Assembly (NCBI RefSeq): GCF_003992065.1
Contig: NZ_RQUZ01000019.1
Span: 1-35,014, forward strand
Source: Veillonella seminalis
GTDB lineage: Bacteria > Bacillota > Negativicutes > Veillonellales > Veillonellaceae
DNA length: 35,014 bases
Direction of reading: 5' to 3'
The position numbers were made by a program, and so were the translations under genes. Below, piece after piece: positions 16,017 through 23,258 of the stretch. Each line of letters opens with the position of its first letter. Position 1 is the first letter of the stretch. A model generated the notes under the pieces. That model ran no database searches. It had not been told where the DNA came from and saw only the letters and a list, made by a program, of their open reading frames with translations.

Positions 16017-16161
16017 AAATAGAAAGATTGAAAAAATTAAATCTAGTGAATTGCGGTTGCCAAAAGGCAATCGATGATTATAAAATTCGATAATTTTTTT
16101 TTCGTAACACTTTGTTATGTATTATGTTTTTATCCCCTTGGACGGGGAAGGAGGTATTTTT

Positions 16162-16773
16162 ATGGCATACACATTACCGGAATTACCATACGCTTACGAA
16201 GCTTTAGAACCGCATATCGATGCAGAAACAATGCATTTTCATCATGATAAACATCACAACACGTATGTTGTTAACTTAAACGCTGCTATTGAAAAACATC
16301 CTGAATTGGGTGAAAAAGACGTAGAAGCGTTAATCACTGATTTGAACGCTGTACCGGAAGATATCCGCACGGCTGTCCGCAACAATGGCGGCGGTCATGC
16401 TAACCATACTTTCTTCTGGAACATTTTAGCTCCGAACGCAGGCGGTAATCCTACCGGTGCGATTGCAGGTGCTATTGACGAAGCTTTCGGAAACTTCGAA
16501 AACTTCAAAGCCGAATTCGGTAAAGCAGCTACCGGCCGCTTCGGTTCCGGTTGGGCTTGGCTCGTAGTAAACAATGGCAAGCTTGAAATCTTGTCCACTG
16601 CTAATCAGGACTCCCCGCTTAGCGACGGCAAAACTCCTGTATTAGGCCTTGATGTTTGGGAACATGCATACTACTTGAAATACAAGAATGCTCGTCCTGA
16701 TTACATCGCAGCTTTCTGGAATCTCGTTAACTGGGATCAAGTAAACGCTCATTATGCGGCAGCTACTAAATAA
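16162..16773 (+). CDS. sodA: Superoxide dismutase, Mn type
   Basis: A 203-residue Fe/Mn superoxide dismutase, converting superoxide to hydrogen peroxide and oxygen in the cytoplasm. The four metal ligands are H27 (HFHHDKHH), H82 ([10 protein letters not shown]), D164 and H168 (LDVWEHAYY). The GGHANH segment and Q149 in STANQDSPL fit the manganese class rather than the iron class. I start at ATG 16162, 8 nt after GGAGG; an upstream ATG at 16117 would add 15 residues that do not belong to the family. It is monocistronic with a strong terminator. In an anaerobe it protects oxygen-labile enzymes such as the neighbouring pyruvate formate-lyase. Confidence 0.96.
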   Translation: MAYTLPELPYAYEALEPHIDAETMHFHHDKHHNTYVVNLNAAIEKHPELGEKDVEALITDLNAVPEDIRTAVRNNGGGHANHTFFWNILAPNAGGNPTGAIAGAIDEAFGNFENFKAEFGKAATGRFGSGWAWLVVNNGKLEILSTANQDSPLSDGKTPVLGLDVWEHAYYLKYKNARPDYIAAFWNLVNWDQVNAHYAAATK

Positions 16774-16830
16774 GAGCTGACTGCTTGATGTGAGTCTCGT
16801 GATGGCTCGTATAATTACATAGTTTGTAAA

Positions 16831-16870
16831 AGCCCCCCGCTTGCACAGCGTGCAAGCGGGGGCGCTTTTT
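16831..16870. terminator. Bidirectional terminator between sodA and a LysR gene
   Basis: A perfect 12-bp GC-rich stem (16834-16845 with 16851-16862), loop CAGCG, is followed by CGCTTTTT on the plus strand and by CTTTTAC on the minus strand. Confidence 0.92.
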
Positions 16871-16922
16871 AGTTTGTTAAATTTATTTTTGGCGGATACG
16901 GAAAGTGTTTGATGAAATTCTT

Positions 16923-17843
16923 TTAAATGATTTCCTTATTTTCCTCAAAAAACTGAATAAATGTATTCATAGCCGGTGTGATTACAGTTTGCCGGTTGGT
17001 GGCAACGCCTATAGTGATGAGAAAATTAATATCTGTATTAATACGAATTAAGCCATCTGAGGGCGTGACTATTTTGTCTGTCATAAAAGCGGCAGCCACC
17101 GAGTCACGGACTAATTGTGTGATAGTGTGTATCTGGTTAGTGCGTAAACGAATCTTTGGATTAACATTGTAAATTTGGAAATATTTAGTGATGATGGCCT
17201 GGATATAAGATGTTTCCTTATAAAAAATCATGGGAATGTTTTTATAGTCATTCAAGGTAATCATTTGATTTGGGCGATTAGCGGCGATGTTTACTAATGG
17301 ATCATCGGGACCTACATACAGGTGATATTCTGTTTCGAGCAAGGACGTAAAGTCCAATGATTGTGCATCGGATTCATCTTTAATAAGGAAGGCAATATCC
17401 AGTTTTTGTTCTTTTAACAGTTGTTTTAAACGGAGCACGCCGGATTCGTAGACTTCAAATTCAATGTCCGGATGAGCTTTTTGAAAATGGTTAAAGATTA
17501 CGGGAAATATAAAGGAACTCATCATAGGTGCCACGCCAAGGCGAATAAACTGACGACCTTTTTGCAAAAGCTTGATGCGGTCTTCAAGATTAGCTGTGTG
17601 ATTTAATAAGGCCGTGACTTCCTGATAAAACTGCTTACCCGTTGCGGTTAAGGTGAGCTGCCGTTTGGATCTGTCGAAGAGTGATAGTTGTAATTCGGAC
17701 TCTAAGTTCTTTAATGCCACCGAAAGACTGGGTTGAGTAATTAACAGTTTTTTTGCTGCTTCGTGCACAGATTTAGAGTTAACTACTGTATAGAAGTAGT
17801 TCAGTTGGGTCAGCGTGATTGTATTCAATATATCCAATATCAT
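16923..17843 (-). CDS. LysR-family regulator of the divergent hydro-lyase operon
   Basis: A 306-residue LysR-type regulator with N-terminal helix-turn-helix (about residues 11-70: LTQLNYFYTVVNSKSVHEAAKKL, ITQPSLSVALKNLESEL) and an effector domain from about residue 95. It reads away from the hydro-lyase operon, and a perfect T-N11-A type operator lies between them, so it very probably regulates that operon and itself. The ATG at 17843 lies directly against AGGAGGG; a TTG two codons later (17837) has better spacing (7 nt), so the protein may start there. The effector is unknown, probably the operon's substrate or product. Confidence 0.93.
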   Translation of the reverse strand: MILDILNTITLTQLNYFYTVVNSKSVHEAAKKLLITQPSLSVALKNLESELQLSLFDRSKRQLTLTATGKQFYQEVTALLNHTANLEDRIKLLQKGRQFIRLGVAPMMSSFIFPVIFNHFQKAHPDIEFEVYESGVLRLKQLLKEQKLDIAFLIKDESDAQSLDFTSLLETEYHLYVGPDDPLVNIAANRPNQMITLNDYKNIPMIFYKETSYIQAIITKYFQIYNVNPKIRLRTNQIHTITQLVRDSVAAAFMTDKIVTPSDGLIRINTDINFLITIGVATNRQTVITPAMNTFIQFFEENKEII

Positions 17844-17925
17844 CCCTCCTGTTGTCGTATTTGCGTAAGTTTATTATAAAGGGCACATTACAAAAGACAT
17901 ATTATAAAGGCAGATTTATATCCCG

Positions 17926-17948
17926 TTTGATAGTTTAAAACTATCAAA
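17926..17948. promoter_or_regulatory. LysR-type operator
   Basis: TTTGATAGTT-TAA-AACTATCAAA is a perfect 10-bp inverted repeat containing TAGTTTAAAACTA, the T-N11-A form of LysR boxes. Its centre is about 64 bp before the predicted transcription start of the hydro-lyase operon, the classical recognition-site position. Confidence 0.82.
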
Positions 17949-17965
17949 TAATTATTTATAAGTAT

Positions 17966-17994
17966 TTTACACTATATATCGTTAGCTGTATACT
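17966..17994 (+). promoter_or_regulatory. Promoter of the hydro-lyase operon
   Basis: TTTACA (17966-17971) and TATACT (17989-17994) are separated by 17 bp. Transcription should start near 18001 and give a leader of about 85 nt. Confidence 0.78.
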
Positions 17995-18085
17995 TTGAAG
18001 CATAAGAATTGGCAAGACAAATGAACTAACTAACGATGTAATAAGGTATAGCCGTTAAGATACGGCGGTAAATGAGGAGGTTATT

Positions 18086-19345
18086 ATGCACGCTATTGAA
18101 AAGTTATTAGCTAAAAAAGCCGGTTTGGATTCGGTTAAAACCGGACAGATTATTAATTGTGAAATTGATTTAGCCGGGATTAATGACTTGTATTTACAAA
18201 CTATCCGGTCTTTCTTTGAAATGGGGGCTAAAAAAGTAAGTCATCCGGATCGAATTGCCATGTTTTTAGACCATTATGCACCGGCATCCACAATTACTCA
18301 GGCAGATAATCAGCGTCAGTTCAGAGAGTTCTGTGAGGAACAACAGATTGAAAAACTTATGGACATCGACCAAGGTGTTTGCCATCAGGTTGTAGCGGAT
18401 AAAGGATGGTCAAGACCGGGCCGCATCATCGTTATCACCGACTCTCATACTACAACACATGGTGCCTTCGGTGCTTTCGGTACCGGCGTTGGCGCTACGG
18501 ACTTGGCGATTATTTTGGCTACCGGTCAATTGTGGTTCCGCGTGCCTGAAATTATCAAGATTAACTTTGTCGGAACATTGCCTGAAGGCGTCTACGCGAA
18601 AGATATTATCTTGCATGCTATTGGTCAATTGAAGGAGGATTTCGCTGTATATAAAGCCGTTGAATTTGCAGGGCCTGTTATTGATGCGTTGAGCGTGTCC
18701 GAACGCATGGCTTTATGCAACATGACTACTGAAATGGGGGCCAAAACTTCCTACATCCAGCCGGATGCGGTGACTAAGGAGTTTTTTGCCCAAAAAGGTC
18801 TTGTGGAAGGTCAAGATTACGAAGTATATACAACTGATGAGGATTTCCAATATGCCGATGAAATTACCTTTGATGTAAGTAACTTGACCCCGCAAGTGGC
18901 CGCCCCATTCAGTGTGGACAATGTATTTGATTTGAAAAAATACGAAGGTCAAACCATTAATCAGGCTTATTTGGGTTCTTGTACAGGCGGTCGTGTAGAA
19001 GATTTAAAAGTAGCCGCTGAAATTGTTAAAGGTAAACATATTCCGCGTCTGGTTCGCTTCGTAATTGTGCCGGCATCTAAAGGTGTATTTTTAGAAGCTA
19101 TGGCTAAAGGTTATGTACAAACCTTGGTAGAAGCGGGGGCCACCTTTGTAACGCCGGGCTGTGCCGCTTGCTTAGGTACCCATGAAGGGATGATTTCATC
19201 CGGTGAATACTGTATTACTACGACTAACCGTAATTTCCCGGGCCGTATGGGCGCAACGGATGCGCACATTTTCTTAGCATCGCCGGCGACGGTAGCCGCA
19301 TCGGCTATTAATGGAAAAATTACAGATCCTACCCCTTATTTATAA
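18086..19345 (+). CDS. Aconitase-family hydro-lyase, large subunit (LeuC/HacA/DmdA-like)
   Basis: A 419-residue large subunit of a two-subunit aconitase-superfamily dehydratase. The 4Fe-4S ligands are C299 (GSCTGGR), C359 and C362 (PGCAACLG); substrate and cluster motifs DSHTTTHGAFGAFGTGVGAT and NRNFPGRMG are intact. Length and motifs fit the LeuC/homoaconitase group. Isopropylmalate isomerase usually reads SCTNGR, whereas this reads SCTGGR, and no leuA or leuB is present. Relatives act on isopropylmalate, homocitrate, methylated malates or citraconate, so the substrate is open. The small subunit follows after 112 bp, then an alpha/beta hydrolase; the set is headed by a LysR-controlled promoter. 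GAGGAGG precedes the ATG. Confidence 0.88.
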   Translation: MHAIEKLLAKKAGLDSVKTGQIINCEIDLAGINDLYLQTIRSFFEMGAKKVSHPDRIAMFLDHYAPASTITQADNQRQFREFCEEQQIEKLMDIDQGVCHQVVADKGWSRPGRIIVITDSHTTTHGAFGAFGTGVGATDLAIILATGQLWFRVPEIIKINFVGTLPEGVYAKDIILHAIGQLKEDFAVYKAVEFAGPVIDALSVSERMALCNMTTEMGAKTSYIQPDAVTKEFFAQKGLVEGQDYEVYTTDEDFQYADEITFDVSNLTPQVAAPFSVDNVFDLKKYEGQTINQAYLGSCTGGRVEDLKVAAEIVKGKHIPRLVRFVIVPASKGVFLEAMAKGYVQTLVEAGATFVTPGCAACLGTHEGMISSGEYCITTTNRNFPGRMGATDAHIFLASPATVAASAINGKITDPTPYL

Positions 19346-19457
19346 TGGGCAAAACCGGATGAACTAAATTAAGTCTATAATTTGAATTTGTAAGTTATAC
19401 AGCTAAAAAATTACGTTAAGATTGATGGTATATTAATAAATAATAAGGAGTATAGGT

Positions 19458-19955
19458 ATGAATAAAGTCATTGAGGGCCAAGTGTTTACCTTTGGCAATA
19501 ATATTGATACGGATCAAATTTATCCGGGCCGTTTTGTAGAGTTAACCGATTTAAAAGATATTATTCCGCATACCATGCAGGGGGCCGATCCGTCCTTTGC
19601 GAGCACGTTTAAAGCCGGCGATATTGTCGTAGGCGGCACTAACTTCGGCTGCGGTTCTTCTCGTGAGCATGCGGCGATTTGCTTGAAGGGGATTGGAGCG
19701 GGTGCCGTTATTGCGGAATCGTTTGCCCGTATTTTTTATCGGAACGGCATTAATTTAGGCTTGCCTCTCGTAGTGTGTCCCGTCATCAGTAAATTAGATT
19801 TAAATCACAAAACTATTTCTTTGGATTTGGAAAAAGGCACGCTCATGGCCGATGGTGAGGTTGTGGCTCATGTAGAACCGTTTACTCCGTATGTTTTGTC
19901 TATTTTAGAAGCGGGTGGGATAAAAAATATGATAAAGGCCAAATTGAACGTTTAA
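19458..19955 (+). CDS. Aconitase-family hydro-lyase, small subunit (LeuD/DmdB-like)
   Basis: A 165-residue swivel-domain subunit that completes the active site of the preceding large subunit. The markers are NNIDTDQIYPGRF near the N-terminus and GGTNFGCGSSREHAA, with the substrate-binding SSRE, in the middle. The length is that of the short LeuD form found in archaea and clostridia (about 160-170 residues), not the 200-residue proteobacterial form. AAGGAG lies 8 nt before the ATG. The hydrolase gene follows after 17 bp and is surely co-transcribed. Confidence 0.9.
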   Translation: MNKVIEGQVFTFGNNIDTDQIYPGRFVELTDLKDIIPHTMQGADPSFASTFKAGDIVVGGTNFGCGSSREHAAICLKGIGAGAVIAESFARIFYRNGINLGLPLVVCPVISKLDLNHKTISLDLEKGTLMADGEVVAHVEPFTPYVLSILEAGGIKNMIKAKLNV

Positions 19956-19972
19956 TATGAGGAGGTGGCGGT

Positions 19973-20890
19973 ATGTTGGAGGAAACATATTTCCCGGGAT
20001 TTAAGCAGCAATTTATTGAAACGGAACCGGGCATCCGGATAAATACATGGGTAGGCGGCCATGGGGATACGGCTGTATTATTGTTGCACGGACATCCGGA
20101 AACACATTTAATCTGGCGATTTTTAGCACCAAAGTTGGCTGAGCAATACACGGTAGTCATGACTGATTTACGAGGCTACGGTGACAGTTCTAAACCGGTG
20201 GGCTTGCCGGATCATTCGAATTATTCAAAACGCGTTATGGGCGAAGACCATTTTATGGTGATGAGTCAACTCGGTTTTGAGAAGTTCCATTTGATTGGTC
20301 ACGACCGGGGAGCTCGTGTGTGTCATCGCATGGTAGTGGATAAACCGGAACGTATTTTGACTTGTACTATGATGGATATTTTGCCTACCTTTGAAATGTA
20401 TGCCGATACGAATGAGGAATTTGCCACTAAATATTATCATTGGTTTTTCTACATTCAGCCGACCGGTTTTCCGGAAACTTTATTAGGTGCGGCACCGGAC
20501 TATTTCATTCGTTTTAATCTGGAACGCAAAGTCGGACCTACGGCACGGGCTAATTTTACGGCAGATGTATTGCAGGAATATATTCGTTGCTTTGCCGATC
20601 CGGCAACGATTCACGGTATTTCGGAAGATTACAGAGCATCAGCCACGATTGATCGTGAATTTGATAAAGTGGATATGGCTAATAAAGTTATTATAAAGAC
20701 ACCTCTATTGGTTATGTGGGGTAAAAACGGTGTTGTCGGTAAATTATGGGATGTATTAGCCGGTTGGCGAGCAAAAGCCAATCAGGTAGAGGGCTATGGC
20801 ATCGATAATTGCGGCCATTTTGTACCGGAAGAGCAACCGACTGTAGTAAATCAGCATATTTTTGATTTTTTGGCAAAACATGAATCATAA
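19973..20890 (+). CDS. Alpha/beta hydrolase resembling fluoroacetate dehalogenase
   Basis: A 305-residue alpha/beta hydrolase. Against fluoroacetate dehalogenases (for example RPA1163) it keeps the nucleophile D111 followed by R112 and R115 (GHDRGAR), the acid D135, the base H282 (NCGHFVPEE), and the halide-site trio H156, W157 (YYHWFFYIQP) and Y220 (SEDYRA). The N-terminal LLLHGHPETHLIWRFLAP and TDLRGYGDSSKP blocks also match. All residues needed to hydrolyse a carbon-halogen bond next to a carboxylate are therefore present; activity on an epoxide or ester cannot be ruled out. It is the last gene of the hydro-lyase operon, with GAGGAGG before its ATG. Confidence 0.88.
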   Translation: MLEETYFPGFKQQFIETEPGIRINTWVGGHGDTAVLLLHGHPETHLIWRFLAPKLAEQYTVVMTDLRGYGDSSKPVGLPDHSNYSKRVMGEDHFMVMSQLGFEKFHLIGHDRGARVCHRMVVDKPERILTCTMMDILPTFEMYADTNEEFATKYYHWFFYIQPTGFPETLLGAAPDYFIRFNLERKVGPTARANFTADVLQEYIRCFADPATIHGISEDYRASATIDREFDKVDMANKVIIKTPLLVMWGKNGVVGKLWDVLAGWRAKANQVEGYGIDNCGHFVPEEQPTVVNQHIFDFLAKHES

Positions 20891-20930
20891 ACTATAAATA
20901 TCTAAATTTAATAGGGAATTTTATGAGTGA

Positions 20931-20967
20931 AGAAAAGCTGTCATATAAGGCGGCTTTTCTTTTTTTG
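20931..20967 (+). terminator. Terminator of the hydro-lyase/hydrolase operon
   Basis: AGAAAAGC (20931-20938) pairs with GCTTTTCT (20953-20960), followed by seven more T. It lies 40 bp after the hydrolase stop codon. Confidence 0.85.
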
Positions 20968-21147
20968 CTATAATTTTAAAGACAATATTATTGAGAAGTG
21001 GTATCATATATATAAGAAACGAAAATATTCAATTTAATAGAATGCAATTAAAATTGCAATTTTTAAAATAGAAGTCAGAGATATGTCGCCGAGATTTGAA
21101 TTTTATTCTAGAATTAACATCTTGTGAGCGACAGATAAGGGAAAGCT

Positions 21148-21954
21148 ATGGATAACGAAAAGAATTTACGCATATTAAGCATTAATCCGTTTGCTTTAGC
21201 GCAAATGGACAATCCTACGGATGAAATGAAGTTAACGGCGCTTCGTAAAAACGGCATGGTGTTGCAGTTCATCAAAAATCCGACCCCGGAGATGATAGAT
21301 ATTGCTTTAGCCAATGCACCGCGAGCGATTCAATACATTGAAAACCCGTCCCATGAGATACTGGAACAAGTGGTAAGCAAGGGCTGGAATAACTTGGGCT
21401 TGATTGAAAATCCCGACGAATCCTTGGTTCGCTTGGCCTTAGCCGAGTCGGGCTGGGCCATTCAATATGTAAAAGCCCCGAGCGAAGAGCTTCAAATTTT
21501 GGCGGTAAAGTCGAATTATGACGCCATCAAATTTATCGAGAACCCGTCCAAAGCGGTGCAACTCGCTGCGGTAGGTCAGAATTATCAGGCTCTCAGCTAT
21601 ATTAAAGAACCGGTACCGGAAGCTATTGATTTTGCGGTCACTTTAGACCCGCAGGCAGTACGCTTGTTGGGCACGGTGACGGTAGATCAAGCACTTCATT
21701 TTATCGGCATCAGCAGTTTGATTACCAAGTATTTGCCACCGGATTACATGATTCCACCAATTTACTTGGAAGAACGGTTGAAAGAAATTTTGGCTGATGA
21801 AAACACGAGCGAACAGTACGTGCGTGATTTACTTAATTGCACGTACATCGGTAAGCATAATAAAGGCTTTGAGGCGGATGTGGTCGGTCTTATCGACCAA
21901 TTCGGTACGCAAAAAGCACGCCGCATCGCGGTTGATGAGCTTTTGAAGTTTTAA
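21148..21954 (+). CDS. Protein with seven 22-residue repeats (DUF4116-like), function unknown
   Basis: A 268-residue soluble protein. Residues about 20-175 consist of seven helical repeats of 22 residues with the pattern NP(T/S)xEMxxxALxxxxxAIQYIE, for example NPTPEMIDIALANAPRAIQY. This is like DUF4116 repeat proteins and suggests a helical solenoid for protein binding. The C-terminal 90 residues are not repetitive. The ribosome binding site is weak (AAGGGAAAG). The next gene on the same strand, 179 bp on, is a MoxR ATPase, so it may be the recognition part of that module. A degenerate copy of its last codons lies just after the stop. Confidence 0.72.
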   Translation: MDNEKNLRILSINPFALAQMDNPTDEMKLTALRKNGMVLQFIKNPTPEMIDIALANAPRAIQYIENPSHEILEQVVSKGWNNLGLIENPDESLVRLALAESGWAIQYVKAPSEELQILAVKSNYDAIKFIENPSKAVQLAAVGQNYQALSYIKEPVPEAIDFAVTLDPQAVRLLGTVTVDQALHFIGISSLITKYLPPDYMIPPIYLEERLKEILADENTSEQYVRDLLNCTYIGKHNKGFEADVVGLIDQFGTQKARRIAVDELLKF

Positions 21955-21972
21955 AGACTTTTAATACGGCCC

Positions 21973-22002
21973 ATCGCAGTTGATGAGCGTTTAAAATTCT
22001 AA
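21973..22002 (+). pseudogene. Degenerate tandem copy of the repeat-protein gene's 3' end
   Basis: Exactly 48 bp after the real end, the sequence again encodes IAVDERLKF and a stop, in the same frame, against RIAVDELLKF-stop at the true end. It is a short duplication or the remnant of a second, deleted copy. Confidence 0.7.
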
Positions 22003-22133
22003 ACTATTGAGAGCTAAGCAACTGAGATTTTAAAACTGTTCAAATTTTAATAGAGTTCGGACGCTTATGTAAAAGCTGTCCCGGATGAAAATCATAATTT
22101 AAAATATATTAAATAAGGGAAAAGGAAACATAT

Positions 22134-23255
22134 ATGAACTTTGTAGAAACAATGAGAAGTGTTGAGTTGGTATTATCGGCCGGTCAGGTACCGCTTTTAG
22201 TCGGTGAAACGGGGATTGGTAAAACCTCTTTGGCACATCGTTTGGCTGTAAAAAACGGCTGGTCACTCGTAACCATCGACGGCAACTTATTAAAAGAAGG
22301 CGAAATCGGCGGTTTACCGACGGTAGACAGTTTTTCACGAAAAATGAATGACGGCACGACGGTTACGGAAAAAGTGACTGTTTATGCTATTCACTATAAA
22401 TTAAAGCAGATTGCCGACTATATGGCGGCCGGTCAGCAGGTACTCTTGTTCATCGACGAAATCAACCGCTGTGAACATGCGGTACAGCAGGAATTGATGA
22501 ACTTGATTTTGAACCGTGAAATCAACGGCTTTAACCTTGGTCATTCCGTACATATCGTAGCGGCTATGAACCCGACGAACAGCTATGACTATCAGACGGT
22601 GGAAATGGACGTGGCCCAGCAGAACCGTTTCGTGTGGCTCCAGATGGAACCGGATTACATGCAGTGGCTCGATTGGGCGGCGGAAGCCAAATTGGAACCG
22701 ATGGTTATGGAATTCATCAGTACCTATCCGGAATATTTACACAAGATGAACGAAGACGATATTTACGCCACACCGCGTAGTTATGAACGTGTATCGGCGT
22801 TGTATGCCATGTATAAAGCGAATAAAGAAGCCATCGGTAAAGATGTGTTCTTTAACGTTATCCGCGGTAATGTGGGCAAAGTGATTGCACAGGAATTCGT
22901 GAGCTTCGTAGAAGCTGACCATGAACCGCTTCTTACATATGATGATGTATTTACCGGTGAAATCATGGCGGAATCTGTATTGGAACGTCTTAAGAAAGAA
23001 AGTCATACCCGTCTTTATTTGACGGCTAAAAACTTAATGCGGGTCATTGAAATGAGAGCCAATCAGCTGTTTGTTGACGAAGCAGCGGCTCAGGTAGTGA
23101 TTAACCGCTTTATGGACTTTTTAAAAGCTTATCCGGAAGACTTGCAAATGGCAGTTATGAAGGATATTCGTAACACCTACCCGCGTTTTTATAAGGAAGC
23201 CATCAAAAGTGATGAGTTTGTAAATAACTTCTTTGATTTACAGCGGAGCTTATAA
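22134..23255 (+). CDS. MoxR-family AAA+ ATPase
   Basis: A 373-residue AAA+ ATPase of the MoxR type. Walker A is GETGIGKTS (K30), Walker B is LLFIDEIN (D108, E109), and the sensor-1 asparagine is N146 in AAMNPTNSY. The C-terminal helical part (about 180-373) contains ATPRSYERV, the usual sensor-2 region. MoxR ATPases remodel or activate partners, typically a VWA-domain protein coded next door, as here (3-bp gap). It starts at ATG 22134 behind AAGGAAA. The partner suggests an ATP-driven complex acting on a protein or metal centre; the client is unknown. Confidence 0.9.
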   Translation: MNFVETMRSVELVLSAGQVPLLVGETGIGKTSLAHRLAVKNGWSLVTIDGNLLKEGEIGGLPTVDSFSRKMNDGTTVTEKVTVYAIHYKLKQIADYMAAGQQVLLFIDEINRCEHAVQQELMNLILNREINGFNLGHSVHIVAAMNPTNSYDYQTVEMDVAQQNRFVWLQMEPDYMQWLDWAAEAKLEPMVMEFISTYPEYLHKMNEDDIYATPRSYERVSALYAMYKANKEAIGKDVFFNVIRGNVGKVIAQEFVSFVEADHEPLLTYDDVFTGEIMAESVLERLKKESHTRLYLTAKNLMRVIEMRANQLFVDEAAAQVVINRFMDFLKAYPEDLQMAVMKDIRNTYPRFYKEAIKSDEFVNNFFDLQRSL

Positions 23256-23258
23256 GCT

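Larger units (their letters stand above)
15501..16161. other. Regulatory region between pflB and sodA
   Basis: An AT-rich 0.66-kb divergent intergenic region without a credible gene. It holds TGACATA/TATGTCA arms (15649-15655 with 15668-15674), a perfect 26-bp A/T-only palindrome (15876-15901), a Fur-like box (15998-16016), and a GGTTGCC-AAAA-GGCAATC hairpin (16055-16072) followed by nine T at 16094-16102. TATAAT on the minus strand near 15533 is a possible pflB -10 box. No confident FNR or Rex site is seen. Confidence 0.55.

Noticed and set aside
18086-19955. Leucine biosynthesis leuCD
   Set aside because: Not excluded, but leuA and leuB are absent, the cluster motif differs (SCTGGR) and the operon continues with a dehalogenase-like gene, so I kept a general hydro-lyase call.
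21042-21057. TGCAATT-AA-AATTGCA inverted repeat as a terminator or operator before the repeat-protein gene
   Set aside because: Short and purely AT-driven apart from two G/C pairs; no promoter relation could be shown.
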